This document shows, piece by piece, positions 1-11,808 of a stretch of DNA of 64,000 nucleotides. How positions within the stretch are numbered: position 1 is the first letter of the stretch; each line of letters begins with the position of its first letter. The position numbers were made by a program, and so were the translations under genes. Source of the stretch: Musa acuminata AAA Group. Taxonomy: Eukaryota; Streptophyta; Magnoliopsida; Zingiberales; Musaceae. The notes beneath the pieces were generated by a model. It was not told where the DNA came from. It was given only the letters and a program-made list of their open reading frames with translations, and made no database searches. The stretch lies in contig NC_088331.1 of NCBI RefSeq assembly GCF_036884655.1, positions 15,455,001 through 15,519,000 on the forward strand, read 5' to 3'.

Positions 1-1513
1 GAAATCAGAATATAAGCGCAAATTGAAATATGACGTTCGTACGATAAAAGCGATTTCGGTATGAAAGCTTATTCGTAAACCACTTTAACTTAAGATAAAG
101 CGAGATGCAGTTAAAGCAAAGATATAAAGGCAGTTTGCAGTTATGATGGAAATCAGAATGTAAGCGCAAACTGAAATATGATGTTCGTACGATAAAACTG
201 ATTTGTGTCTAAACGCCGATTTGAAAAGTACTGAACTTTGAAACACGTTCATAAAAGCACAGAATGCAGTAAGCTATTGAGGAGGTTTGCAGTAAAGATA
301 AGATGCTCAAAGTAAATGCAAACCGAGATTTAGAGTGGTTCGGTCAATCTTGACCTACTCCACTTTTGGCTTCCTCCACCTACAAGGTCACCGACGTCAA
401 CTAGAGGCCTTTCTTCAATAGGCGAAGGCCAACCACCCTTTTATAGTTTCACTCCTTTTGACGGGCTTAGGAGACAACCCTTACAGAATTTCTTTTCCTC
501 TCTTAACAGATTAGAACTTGGAAGAAAAGAGGAAGAAGAACTTTCAACTCATACAACACTTTTGAGCTCTAAAAATCACAAAATAAAATCAGAATTTTGG
601 TGGTTTCTGGGTGCCCTTTCAATGCTGAAAGGGTGGGGTATTTATAGGCCCCAACCTAGTTTGAATTTGGAGCTCAAAACTATCAATTTTCGAAATTTCG
701 GGATCTGGCGGTTGCACCGCCTGACTGAGGCGGTTGCACCGCCTGGCAGAGCTCAAAGACTGAGCCTCTGGGCGGTGCCACCTCCTGTCATGGGCGGTTG
801 CACCTCCTGCTAGAGCTCGAAGACTGAGCTCAGGCGGTGCCACCGCCTGACTGAGGCGGTTGCACCACTCAACTAGAGCTCGGAGACCGAGCCCAGGCGA
901 TGCCACCTCCTATCAGGGGAGGTTGCACCACTCAGTCTCGCTCGGAGACTGAGCCCATGCAGTGCCACCGCTTGGCAGAAATCAGGGTCCGAATGGGTTG
1001 ATCCATTCGGCCCAATTTGGGTTTTTCAGGGGCCCAATTGCCCCAAGATTAAGTAAATGGGATCACCTCCCATTTCCAACTTAATCATTGTGCTAACTAA
1101 GATATTTCCTAAGACATTTACTGCAACTTGCTCCGGTACGTCAATCGCTTCTTCCGGCGAGCTTCCGGCGAACTTCCGTTGATCATCTGATGAACCCTCG
1201 GTGATGCTCCTGCGGACTTCCGGCAAACTCCTGGACTTGCGACGATCCACTTGGCGAGTTCCGACGAGCATCTTTGGCAAGCTCATGGACTTCTCGGATT
1301 TGTTCCCACAGAACCTCCGACGATTGTCCGAACTTCCGTCGAACTCTCGAACTCACAACGTGATCATTGTCTTGACTCTGGCGCAACTCGTACTGCATAT
1401 CTTATTTTCATCATAGTTAATCCTGCACAGTTATCTCAACATATAGATTATCTCAACATATAGATTAGATAACAAATAACAATTAACTTCATCATCAATT
1501 TGATATTCTAACA
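1..1513 (-). mobile_element. Sirevirus (Ty1/copia) LTR, cut by window start
   Basis: This stretch aligns by eye with the LTRs at 50324-52635 and 58108-60418 in the same orientation: the reversed TATA box, the GAGCTC-rich repeat block (about 700-1000), the motifs around 1190-1400, and an end of the form TTCTAACA, matching the TGTTGAATC start of the family seen from the other strand. The sequence right of 1513 is not Sirevirus interior, so 1513 is the outer edge of a 5' LTR or a solo LTR; the body, if any, lies left of the window. It is clearly more diverged than the two complete copies. Confidence 0.85.
639..646 (-). promoter_or_regulatory. LTR TATA box
   Basis: TATTTATA on the plus strand reads TATAAATA on the element strand, at the same place as in the other Sirevirus LTRs and followed by CCCC. 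It is the probable core promoter of the element RNA. Confidence 0.6.
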
Positions 1514-2615
1514 GTTATGCCGCTCGTAGATGTAGTGCAGGTTATAGAAAATGGATTGCAAGCCATGTTACACATACGTAGTGAGTCTCACATCCTATTG
1601 GGTAATGTCCAGTGGTCAACAATATACAACAACGGCTCTCATGGGCCACAAGCGTATGTGCTAGTGATCAAGAGTTTATGCAAGCCAATTATGCACCCTG
1701 CACATGTAGGTCTTGTACTAGGTGCGGATCATAAGCCTAGACTCAGTATGTGGGAGTTGATCACCTGCTCATATGGTGTGATATTGCATGCTAAACTAAG
1801 CTATGCAAAGTTCGACGTACATGCTGCTGTGAGAAGATGATGTTCACTCTTGTGCTACGTTCAACGAGGCCTATACATAATGGTCGTGCGCTCATGTGCA
1901 GCAATAATAATGAGATTACTTGGCTTGTGCTCATGCTTGTGTTCGCTTTATCATAGGATTGGGCTCAAGCGTGTGCATATATGTTGGGACATGTGAGACC
2001 CAAGTAAGGATACATTTGTCGTCCTGTAAGCGTCGGTTCGTGTGCATAGAGCAACTTGTGATGGCTGGCTGTAATGAGTGATTGTTGTCTGTCCTCAACA
2101 TGTGCACTGATGTTCTTCGAATTTGTTATGTTGCCGCCTATTAAGATTCATTATATGCTTTGAGTTCGCAGTGGATGTGAGGGAAAAATAGAGATACTCC
2201 ACTCACATCACAAATAGTAATAGTAGAAGACTAGACTCGAAAATGTCATTCACCGACTGAATCTTGCACATGTCGGACTGTTCTGCATGCATTTATCTAC
2301 TTGTCTCATGAGTTGACGCTAAAAGCTACCTAAACCTGTATCTATGCAAAACCTCAACAATCCTTTTATGACATATAAACTTGTAAGTGTAGGGAAAAAG
2401 TTTTGGAGAGAAACAAATGGGAGATTTCAATGAGTAAAACATTCATCTCAACAATATGCTGCTATGCTATAATTCTTGCAAACTTTTCATAAATATACAG
2501 ACCACAGATTTGCCAAATGATGGGTCTCTGCTAGTGCTAGATTTAGAGTTGATAAGTATTTTGGGATCTATGAATCGAAGTATTCTTGTTTGACAAAAAA
2601 AAATCCTAGTACACA
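1514..2615. other. no gene recognised; contains one copy of a diverged direct repeat
   Basis: An open frame of 107 codons (1517-1840) has no recognisable domain, and the related copy near 9400 does not keep it open, so I do not call it a gene. The part 1780-2085 is repeated at 9410-9712. Confidence 0.5.
1780..2085 (+). repeat. dispersed direct repeat X, copy 1
   Basis: Shares many short blocks in the same order with 9410-9712, for example GGTCGTGCGCTCATGTG, GGATACATTTGTCGT and AGCAACTTGTG. The copies have diverged by substitutions and indels. Nature unknown; neither copy codes. Confidence 0.6.
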
Positions 2616-2800
2616 CACTACAACAAGATTTATCTTAGGCTGCACATGAGGAACTGCAGTTATGTATAACCGTAGTTATAAATAGTTGATAGCGATGATT
2701 TTCTAAAATATTATTTTAACTTCGATTTTTAATTGTAGTTATAAGATATCCCAGTAATAGATCAATCTAACACAGCGGTTTTTAAGAAACTGCAAGGAAA
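2616..2800. mobile_element. possible CACTA-type DNA transposon end
   Basis: Begins CACTACAACAAGA, the usual look of a plant CACTA (En/Spm) terminus, and further in has sub-terminal pieces such as GCGGTTTTTAAG and AACTGCAG. No matching TAGTG end in the right orientation was found nearby, so this is at best one end of a decayed or short element. Confidence 0.25.
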
Positions 2801-3019
2801 AGGTTCGTTGGAAACCTTAACATGCCCTGTGCTTTTTTTTTTTTTTTTTTGCCTTTTTTCACTATTAATTTTCATCTCAAAAAAGAATTACTAGCTTGCA
2901 CATCTAAAGAAAATAAGAATTGTTAACTTATATATCTTAAGAGAAGCAAAAGTTGAACTTGTATATCTCTAAAACTTTCTAAAATCTGCGTGTTTTAAAC
3001 TTATTAGTTGCACTTTTCT

Positions 3020-3301
3020 CCCTTTTTTTTTTTTATGACAAAGGGGGAGAAGTTATGATATGATTTAAAATTTGAATCATGATGTATTTTGATATTTTAA
3101 AATTATAATTATGTATGCAATACTCATGATTTTATTACGATGATGCATATGATGTGATTCATGATTAAAATTATTTCAACTTGGATTAGATAATTATCAT
3201 TTATTTGAATGATGTTTCATTTTAGTATGATCTATTGATAATGGGAGTTTAGTTTAAATTCAGTCATTAATTGGTTGTCATAATAAAAAAGGGGAAGATT
3301 G
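3020..3301 (+). mobile_element. Sirevirus relic: 3' internal region with polypurine tracts
   Basis: Carries GACAAAGGGGGAGAAG at about 3038-3053 and AAAAAAGGGGAAGAT just before 3301, as in the 3' internal part of the intact element near 40427 and 40691. The AT-rich text between them also resembles that interior. It joins an LTR start at about 3302. Confidence 0.7.
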
Positions 3302-3660
3302 TTGAATATTAGATTTTGATGATGAATTAATTGATGAAGTTATGATCTAATTTATGTTTTAAGTGACGCAGAACTAACTTTAATCAGAAAAGGTAAATTG
3401 ATTAAAGTAGGAAGAATCATATGTTGGGCCACAGTGGAATATATCAAAAGATTGGACGTCATGCCGGATGATCGATCAACGTACTTATTGAATCTCGGAT
3501 TTTGATGATGAAATCAAGAGTTTATGATCTAATCTATGTTTTGAGTAACGCAGAACTAACTTCGATCAGAAAAGATAAATTGATTAACGTAGAAAGAATT
3601 AGACATTATGCTAGAGTGGAACATGTCAGGACATTGGATGTTGAGCCAAAGGATTGGTCT
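3302..3660 (+). mobile_element. Sirevirus relic: LTR start present twice in tandem
   Basis: Two successive copies of the first 170-185 bases of a Sirevirus LTR, at 3302-3486 and 3487-3660, each starting with TTGAAT...TTTTGATGATGA and continuing with AACGCAGAACTAACTT or a close variant. The rest of the LTR is absent; at about 3663 a different repeat begins. Confidence 0.7.
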
Positions 3661-3662
3661 TT

Positions 3663-5080
3663 AATTTAGAATTTTTAACGATAGATTAGGTGGATTAGGT
3701 GTCAGGGCACTTTACATGAGTATTATTTCTAATTAAATGGAATTAATTTGGTCCAATATAAAATCTAGTCCAATTTAAGTTAAGGAATCAGATCGGTCAC
3801 ACCGTACAGAAACCTAATCTGAAGTATGATTTTAAATTTTCTATATTATTCTCAATACTAAGAGGTTAGTTATAATCTTTGGTAATAGATATGAATATTT
3901 TCTATTGCAACATCAAATGCACAGCAATTAATATAGAATAACAATTGATATGCATTTGTCCAATAATCACAATCACTAATCTCAAGAATAAGAATATCAA
4001 TTCTCTTATACAAATTCATTTCATGAAATGCCTGATAAATTTAGCTAAATATAAGCCGAACTTAAATTTAAGGCTGAAATTAATGCTTTTGCAGTACTCA
4101 ATTTATTCATATTCGGTTCGAGCTTGATCGAGCTTGAAATCAATTCAAACACAATCTCAAACCATTCATAATCGATCCAATTAGCAAGCCAAAAATTCCC
4201 GTTTGCATCTTAATATTTAAAAAGTAGAGCCACATAAGCACAATTCAATTATTGTAGCACTACTCCAATATTTGAAGAGAATTTTTTACCAAGAGCTCAA
4301 GTTCTTCTCTACGTACACCTACATAATTAGTCGCTGATATTTTAGCTTTCTCCCCCTTCATCCACAACTCGCCTATAGCTTTGTCGTTGATATTTTAGCT
4401 TTCTCCCCTTTCATTCCATCCACACGTTGCTGATGTTTTAGCTTTCTCCCCTTTCATCCATAAGTTAGCTGATAATTGAGCAATTGTTTTCCAATAGGTA
4501 TGGTTTGTTTTACCTATATTCATAAATCTATTGATATTTCAGCCTTTATTTTTCCTACAAATTGACAAGTCTCTCATATTTTTGTAAATGATTATGATGC
4601 AGATAATAATATTATATATATGTATATATATGATTAAAAATAATATATCTATGTTATCCTCCACAAGAGCCACCTATAACGACCATCTTCTTCTTTTTGC
4701 GATTAGGCCAATCGGGACAGAGTATATAGAGAGAGACATTAGCATCAGACTAGCCTTTCACATTAGCACTAAAGTCAATCTCGCAACTTCCAAGCAACTT
4801 CCTGATACATAATAGAGATACAAGCTATAATGTTCAATTGCAATAATATGGTAAAAAAAGTTCAAAAACATAGCCTTCAAATTAGATCTTTCGAAGGAAT
4901 CATTGAGACGAAAGATTCACTCGATATAGCCTAAGCACATGGGAAGGAAAACAGTTTTGATGATCATGACCTATCTCTCTTAATTGCTTGGTTCTTGTTA
5001 CCAAGAAATTCTCTCACTCAAGCATCGAGAAATCTTCCTATTATACCTCGATAGGATTATACTGACATATTGAGAAACTT
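3663..5080 (+). repeat. dispersed direct repeat Z, copy 1
   Basis: Aligned by eye with 7104-8900 almost end to end, from AGAATTTTTA(A/G)CGATAGATTAG to the shared GATAGGATTATACTG near the right end. Copy 2 is longer, mainly because a short tandem repeat has expanded in it. No coding potential recognised. Confidence 0.75.
4318..4470 (+). repeat. short tandem repeat inside repeat Z, copy 1
   Basis: Three to four irregular units containing TTGCTGATATTTTAGCTTTCT or near variants, followed by CCCC and a short spacer. The same motif is expanded at 7755-8370. Confidence 0.7.
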
Positions 5081-5504
5081 CTTTGTTTTGCGAAACTTCT
5101 TTGTCTGTGTTTCTTTTTCAATGATGAGACATTTCCTTATAAGAAACGGAGGCAATACTTTCGTTTGAGAGAAGGATAGACAGCACTGACAGTAATTACT
5201 TTGGCTTTCATCAATTGAACTCTACTAGATGAGGGGCTCTGGTTAAGAACGAAGAAGCAAAGTAGTGTGTATGTTGTTGTCTTTGAATCTTGAAAGAAAT
5301 AAACACTGTATCACTTATGAGTAGTATACCACGGAGCATCGACGAAAATAGTTGCGAACTCAAAAGGCTGCATCACATGTATAGCACTTGTGTCCTATAT
5401 TGCATCAAGAAAAGAATCAGTGAGATGGGCACTGCGCTTATTTAGATGCTAAGAGTTCATAATAGATGCGTCTGCCAACCATGGCCTCAGCAACCACAGC
5501 CACA

Positions 5505-5822
5505 TCAACAGCCTCCGCCTCCGCCGCCGCCTCCGCCGCCACATCCGCCTCCGCCGCCACATCCGCCGCCGCCTCCGCCGCCACATGCGCCGCCGCCACA
5601 TGCGCCGCCGTCACCGTAGTACCCCATGGCGGCTGCGGCGGCGCCGGAAGCCCTGCGCTTAGGCGTCGGCTCATTGCTGTCGCCGCAGTTGAAGATGACG
5701 ACTGCCATGATGGATATCGTCGCTGCCACCAAGCCCAGCATAAACAGAATCCCCGTCATGTGTGACGTCGAATCAGCTCCATACGAGCGATCTCCAAGCA
5801 CGAAGATCAGCAACCTGGTCAT
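5505..5822 (-). CDS. small Gly/Cys-rich membrane protein (putative host gene)
   Basis: A 105-residue open frame, ATG at 5820-5822 and TGA at 5505-5507. Residues about 22-45 form a hydrophobic segment that could be one membrane anchor. Then comes a short polar part with Pro, Lys and Arg, a run of Ala, and from about residue 68 a tail of Gly runs broken by single Cys, ending in Cys. This layout fits short plant glycine-rich membrane proteins; no catalytic domain is visible. GC content is far above the AT-rich surroundings, and it is not part of any element seen here. A TATA-like box lies about 71 bases upstream of the ATG. A second Met at residue 22, just before the hydrophobic part, could be the true start. 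Caution: a GGC/GGA repeat can give long chance frames, and the opposite strand is open too. Confidence 0.5.
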   Translation of the reverse strand: MTRLLIFVLGDRSYGADSTSHMTGILFMLGLVAATISIMAVVIFNCGDSNEPTPKRRASGAAAAAMGYYGDGGACGGGACGGGGGGGCGGGGGCGGGGGGGGGGC

Positions 5823-5891
5823 CCTCTCCTCTTCTGCTTGCTAACCCGACGTATACACCCACACCACACACGACAAGGCTGATTGGAACGA

Positions 5892-5899
5892 GTTTATAT
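5892..5899 (-). promoter_or_regulatory. possible TATA box of the small Gly/Cys-rich gene
   Basis: GTTTATAT on the plus strand reads ATATAAAC on the gene strand, about 71 bases upstream of the ATG. Position fits a short 5' leader; no other support. Confidence 0.35.
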
Positions 5900-6322
5900 C
5901 ATGTTATTCCTTAGGCTGAAACTTCCAGCAATTTCCTGGACGTTATCCAGAAAGAAGAAAGAAATTAAGCAATTCCGAACCGAGGAAATGGTCAGTCAAA
6001 GTTGCCGGCGACAACGAAAGGCAACAGATTCCTCCTCTAATATGGAAGTAAAGCCGCGAGCACGTCAGCGAGTTCTGCCGCTGATCATTTGCCTTGCAGA
6101 GGAAGAAACAGAGAAAGACGGACGAGAAGAGGGAAAAACAGCAATCAGGCATTCTTATTTCCTTATCCGTTTATGCTTCTTCTGTATGCGTTTATCTTTC
6201 CCTAATAGTAGAGTTTACTGATTTTAATGATGCCACAAAAATATAAAATACTTTTTATAAATATTAGAAAAACATTTTATAACAGCCAGTTTGGACTCGT
6301 CTTCCAAATATAGATCGGCAAA

Positions 6323-6325
<3 letters not shown>
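5900..6325. other. upstream region of the small gene, no gene recognised
   Basis: Open frames on both strands (for example 5883-6221) show no domain and overlap one another. The minus strand is CT-rich around 6095-6150, which may be promoter or leader sequence of the 5505-5822 gene. Confidence 0.35.

Positions 6326-6375
<50 letters not shown>
6326..6375. repeat. (AT)n microsatellite
   Basis: About 25 uninterrupted AT dinucleotides. Confidence 0.98.
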
Positions 6376-6377
<2 letters not shown>

Positions 6378-6956
6378 CTTTTTTTCAAACAATCCTCACA
6401 ATTTGAAAAATACTCAATTTGTCCTTCAAAATTTTGCCACCTCTTTTCATGTCTTTGGCCTATTACAATATTTAGGTTGCCACAACAAAAACACTACAAG
6501 GACATTACAATAGTTTATGAATAATATTACTTAAATCGAGATCAAAAATTAACTTTTTGTTATGTTTTGATCATCACAATAAAAATACTTGAAAACCTCA
6601 ATCGAACTAACTACAAGTATAAAACAATGATGTATTAATGGTTTACGAGTAAGAACAACCAAAGAGACATAATATGATATTATTTACAATGTATTTCAAT
6701 AATATTTATAGTATTTTTAATAATTTAAAAAGAACTATAAATGCTATTAAGAACATTGTAAACAAGTCAAATAAAAATACTATAACAGTTTAGAATTGGT
6801 TAAGAAATAAAAATATTGATTGAAATATTTTTAAAGGTTATTTTTAGTTATTTTTTAAATTGAGAGCACTCTTTGAAAAGAAGCAAAATGGGAGATACTG
6901 GTTCAGAAATATCCAAAATGTAAGTATTTTATAGGAAAATCATCTAAAAATATATA
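6376..6956. other. AT-rich spacer, nothing recognised
   Basis: Low-complexity AT-rich sequence with many stops in all frames. Confidence 0.5.
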
Positions 6957-6968
6957 TGTGTGTGTGTG

Positions 6969-7029
<61 letters not shown>
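6957..7029. repeat. (TG)n followed by (AT)n microsatellite
   Basis: A short TG run (6957-6969) is followed by about 29 AT dinucleotides. Confidence 0.97.
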
Positions 7030-7032
<3 letters not shown>

Positions 7033-7103
7033 AATTGAGTATAATAGAATATTTATTTTGATTAGAAAATAAAAATAAGTTTCTAAAAATCGCATGGGTC
7101 TAT

Positions 7104-8900
7104 AATTTAGAATTTTTAGCGATAGATTAGTTATTATGGCACTTTACATGAGTAGTATTTCTAATTAAATGGAATTAATTTGGTGCAACATAAAATCTAG
7201 TCCAATTTAAGTTAAGGAATCGGATCGGTCATGCCGTACAGCAACACAATGAAGTATGATTTTAAATTTTCTATATTATTCTCAATACTCATAGTTGAGT
7301 TATAATCTTTAGTAATCAAATATGAATATTTTTTATTGCAACATCAAATGCACAACAATTAATATAGAATAACAACTGATATGCATTTGTCCCATAATCA
7401 CAATCACTAATCTAAAGCATATCAATTTTCTTATACAATTCATTTCATGAAATGCCTCATAAATTTAGTTAAATATAAGCCCAACTTAAATTTAAGGCCG
7501 AAATTAATGGTACTCAATTTATTCATATTCGAGCCAAGCTTGATCGAGCTTGAATTCAACTCAAACACAATCTCAAACCATTCATAATCACATATTCATA
7601 ATTGATCCAATTAGCAAGCTAAAAATTTCGTTTTCATCTTAATCCTTAAAAAGTAGAGCCACATAAGCACAGCCCAGTTATTGCAGTATTACTGATGAAA
7701 TATTTTCAAGAAGAGATTTATTTACCAATAGCTCAAGTTCTTCTCTACATACACCTACATAATTAGTCGATAATATTTTAGCTTTCTCTACTTCAGCCAC
7801 AACTCGTCTATAGTTCCGTCGTTAGATATTTTAGCTTTCTCCCCCTTTATACATAAGTTGCTGATAATTCAACAACTATTTTAGCCTTCTCTCCCACATA
7901 TAACTTTGTTGCTGATATTATTCGTTGATATTTTAGTTTTTTTCTTCTTATCCACACGTTGTTGATATTTTAGCTTTCTCCCTTGCCTATAGCTTTGTCG
8001 TTGATATTTTAGCTTTCTCAGCTTTGATCCACAAGTTGCTGATAATTCAGTAACTATTTTAACCTTCTCCCTCACATATAGCTTTGTTGCTGATATTAGT
8101 CGTTGATATTTTAGCTTTCTCCCTTGCCTATAGCTTTGTCGTTGATATTTTAACTTTCTCCGCCTGATCCACAAGTTGCTGATAATTCAGCAACTATTTT
8201 AGCCTTCTCCCCCACATATAGCTTTGTTGCTGATATTAGTCGTTGATATTTTAGCTTTCTCCCCCTTATCCACACGTTGCTGATATTTTAGCTTTCTCCC
8301 TCGCCTATAGTTTTGTTGTTGATATTTTAGCTTTCTTCGCCTTGATCCACAAGTTGCTGATAATTCAATAATTGCTATGAGGAGGTTTGGTTTGTTTTAC
8401 TTATATTCATAAATCAATTGATATTTTAGCCTTTATTTTGCCTACAAATTGATGAGTCTCTCATATTTTGTAAATGATTATGATGCAAATAATAATATTA
8501 TATATATAATTAAAAATAAGATATCTACCTCATCCTCCGCAAAAGCCACCCACAACCTGGCCATCTTTTTTCCTTTTGCTATCAGGTTGACCGGGGTAGA
8601 GAACATAGAAAGAGACATCAGGTGAGATGATCTACTATCAGCCTTTCGCACTAGTGCAACAGTCAATCTTGCAACTTCCAAGGACAGAAAAATCCAAGAA
8701 CATAGCCTTCAAATTAGATGTCCTTGAAAAAGAGTCAGACGAAACGTTCACTTGATATAATCTAAGCAACTGTGTGATGACCATGACTTATCTACCTTAA
8801 TTGTTTGATTCTCATTATTGGATAATCCTCTCCTTGAAGCATCAAGAGCTCCACATATTATGCCTTGATAGGATTATACTGCCATATTGAGAAATTATAC
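7104..8900 (+). repeat. dispersed direct repeat Z, copy 2
   Basis: Second copy of the block at 3663-5080, same orientation. It is about 380 bases longer, mostly through expansion of the ATATTTTAGCTTTCTCC-type repeat at 7755-8370. The small Gly/Cys-rich gene lies between the two copies. Confidence 0.75.
7755..8370 (+). repeat. expanded degenerate tandem repeat
   Basis: About a dozen irregular units of 40-60 bases built on GTTGATATTTTAGCTTTCTC, alternating with pieces such as CCTATAGCTTTGTC and CACAAGTTGCTGATAATTCA. Reversed, it gives a meaningless 97-codon repetitive frame (7881-8174). Confidence 0.85.
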
Positions 8901-8967
8901 CATGTATAATCACTACTTTCAAAATCCATTTTTGATAATTGTATATCATTTTTAATACATAATTCTC

Positions 8968-8969
<2 letters not shown>

Positions 8970-9012
<43 letters not shown>
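8970..9012. repeat. (AT)n microsatellite
   Basis: Over 20 uninterrupted AT dinucleotides. Confidence 0.97.
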
Positions 9013-9014
<2 letters not shown>

Positions 9015-10536
9015 CAATAATTAACTAGCAAACATCCTCGTACTCTATTCGATATTTATATAATACTTCAATCACATCCTAACTCAATTCCCCAAAGAAT
9101 CCTTTATGTGTCTAGACTGCAACATGAAAAATAAAAATACAATGTACAAATACCGTGTAGGAAAATCGAAGAATCCGAGTTTATGCTGGTAGTTAAATAT
9201 CAATCGTACAAATCAATTATATATATTATGCATCGACAAAGAGTCAGAAAATGGAGCATTAATCAATGAATGGTGCATATCAAGTAATAATATTATCTTA
9301 TACAATCATGCATCATAAGTAATATTATGTTTGGATGCATCATCACAGACATACATCATAAGTGGCATTATGTTTGGTTATCTGAGATGTCCTCACCGAA
9401 TTGCATGCTATAATAAGCTATGCTATGTTCGAGTTACATGCTACTGTGACAAGATAATGCTCACCGTCGTGGAAAGCTATATATATAGAGTTGCGGAGTC
9501 TTGTTCAGGTCCAACGACGTCTATAGATGTGGGTCGTGCGCTCATGTGTAATAATAATAATACAAATACTTGACTTGGGCTCGAGATTGTAAGCAGGCTT
9601 ATGTTTGTATTAGCATGCAATATGTGGGGCAATGTGTGACACCCAACTATGGATACATTTGTCGTATTGCAAGCGTGGGTTCGGAAGCAACTTGTGGTGG
9701 CTGACTCAAATTGAATCAAAAAATTAAATTAAAACTAGCTCGATCCAAATCAATTCATCACTGGATTAGTTTTTAAGATCATAAACAATTTTAGTTTAGG
9801 ATATTTTTTTATTCGATTAATCAATTAAAAATATATTGAATTGATTTTAATTTAAAAAATATCAATCCATTTGATTTCACCGCCGCATTAATTAAACCAA
9901 TCAAAAGGCTCAAGCTCAATCTTACAAATGAAATAAGTTTAATTTCATAAATCTTATCTCGTTGGCCCATTTAGACTAAAATTTTAGTTTAGTTCAACTG
10001 AACTGATTAATTTGATAAATATATTTTTTAATTATTTAAAATTATAAATTGATTAATATGTTAATCATATCGAATTAATTGTTCCGATTCCGACTATTTT
10101 TATTTTGATCAAACAGAACTAAAAAGATGATTTGGTCTAGTTTCACTCTTATCGGTTCGGTTTGAATCGGCAGGACTCTCGAAACATGAAATTAAATATA
10201 GGAATTCTATCGATGAAAACAACTCTCCTATCATATATTTTCATCTATAGATAAATAATTAAGGTTAATATTGTATAATAGAAATTGGCAGAGTTGTCTG
10301 TTACATTACTTTTTTTTTTTTAATCCTAAGGAAGAGATAAATAACTTTGGTTAACCCACAATAAGAATATTGTCTCCAAATGAAAAATAATTCTAATTTC
10401 TTCTGTCTTTAGATTGGGAATATAAAAATAATTTTTTTAAATCTTTTTGTTCAATCTTGTACTATGCATACTTTAATGAATTAGTACTTATGAAGTACTT
10501 ATGAAGGAAGAAAATCAAGATAATTAAAGTATGGTT
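9013..10536. other. AT-rich region without a recognised gene
   Basis: Short frames only (for example 9331-9573), no domain. Contains repeat X copy 2. From about 9720 to 10500 the text is very AT-rich. Confidence 0.5.
9410..9712 (+). repeat. dispersed direct repeat X, copy 2
   Basis: Diverged counterpart of 1780-2085 in the same orientation. X and Z occur as X-Z on the left and Z-X on the right of the small gene, so the block is rearranged, not a simple tandem copy. Confidence 0.6.
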
Positions 10537-11806
10537 TATTGAATCTCGAATTTGATGATGAAATCAATTGATAAGTTTAATGATCTAATTTACGTTTTAA
10601 GTAACGGAGGATTAACTTCGATCATAAAAGATAAATTGATTAAAGTAGGAAGAATTGAACGTTAGGCCGGCATGAAACATGTCAAGAGATTGGACATCGA
10701 ACCGGAGGATCGGTCGACGTGCCGGTAGAAGAACTTAATGTCATGAGTTCGGGCATCAGGCCGAAGGTTCGGACATTACGCCAAGGAGATCGAAAGTTGT
10801 GGGTGGTCAACATGCTAATTGGGCAATACGTCGAAGGAAGGACGATGAGGCGAAGGATCGGACGAAGCACCGGATGAACCAATGACATGCTAGACAACAT
10901 AAAATTTTAGTTTTGTAATCGATTATGTTTTAATTGGTTGTAGTTAGGTCGTAATTGAGTTAGTTTTTATGTAACCATACTAACTCAAATAGTGGCCCAT
11001 TGAGCTTGAGTTAAAATTGTTTTGAGCCAAGTGGAAGGCCTATTTGATGACCCAAGATTAAGTGGAACTATCTATGAGCTGAAAAAGGCAAAAGCATATT
11101 ATTTTAGGCTATCAGATAGTGGCACCACTAGACTGAGTGGTGGTACCACCTAGACACAGTCTCCCAAACATAATCTGGGCGATGGTACCACCCAGTGTCA
11201 GTACTATAGGCGATGGTACCACCAGGACTCGAAAAACCCGAGATAAGACCTTTTTTTGTTCCATTTTTGAAGCCATTTGGGGTATATAAATATCCCAATT
11301 ATTTATGCTTGAAAGAGCACATAATTGAGTAGAAAAGGGAAAAAATATACTTGAGAAAAAAGTATTATAATCTCTCTAAAATTAGTGAGTCTCTTCCTCT
11401 TATAGTTAGAAGATTTCTAAGAGAAGAGTGAGATCTAAAAGAGAGAAGTTTAAAGGTTCTCACCTGAGCATATGAAAAGGAGAAAGAGTTATAAGGGTAG
11501 TTGATCTTTATCCATTGGAAAGAAGATCGGTAGTGAAAGCTAATAGCCTCAAGTGAAGAGGAATCAGGAGTGGACGTAGGTTGGGATGACCGAACCACTA
11601 TAAAATCTAGTTTGCATTTACTTTACGCTTTTCATTTACATTGCAAACTGATTCTTACTCTCACTACACTCATTACACTTTCATATATTTTTAAGTTAAA
11701 CATCTTTTCGATATGACTTTATCGAACAAAATTTTTGAATCGACGTAAGTTTTATGAAAGTACTAATTCACCCCCCCCCCCTCTTAGTGTTGATATAGTC
11801 CTAATA
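10537..11806 (+). mobile_element. relic Sirevirus LTR (short form)
   Basis: Starts TATTGAATCTCGAATTTGATG and ends in a C-run followed by CTCTTAGTG...CCTAATA, the same ends as the intact LTR at 34787-37439 but only about 1270 bp long and much diverged. It has TATA-like TATATAAATA near 11283 and, upstream of it, repeated GGTACCACC palindromes at about 11130-11225. The LTR tail GAACCACTATAAAATCTAG near 11593 matches the intact family in place. Confidence 0.85.
11283..11292 (+). promoter_or_regulatory. TATA box of relic LTR
   Basis: TATATAAATA in the position of TATAAATA in the intact Sirevirus LTRs. Confidence 0.5.
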
Positions 11807-11808
11807 GT

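Noticed and set aside
1517..1840. 107-codon frame
   Set aside because: No domain; not preserved in the related repeat; ordinary chance length.
1527..2625. TAGTG at 1530-1534 as partner of the CACTACA at 2616
   Set aside because: The two face outward, not inward, so they cannot bound one CACTA element.
5466..5765. 99-codon Ala/Thr-rich frame on the plus strand
   Set aside because: Shadow of the Gly-rich tail on the other strand (GCC/TCC repeats). The minus-strand frame has the hydrophobic segment and an upstream TATA-like box.
5883..6221. 112-codon frame on the plus strand
   Set aside because: No domain and overlaps the putative promoter of the minus-strand gene; opposite strand is open too.
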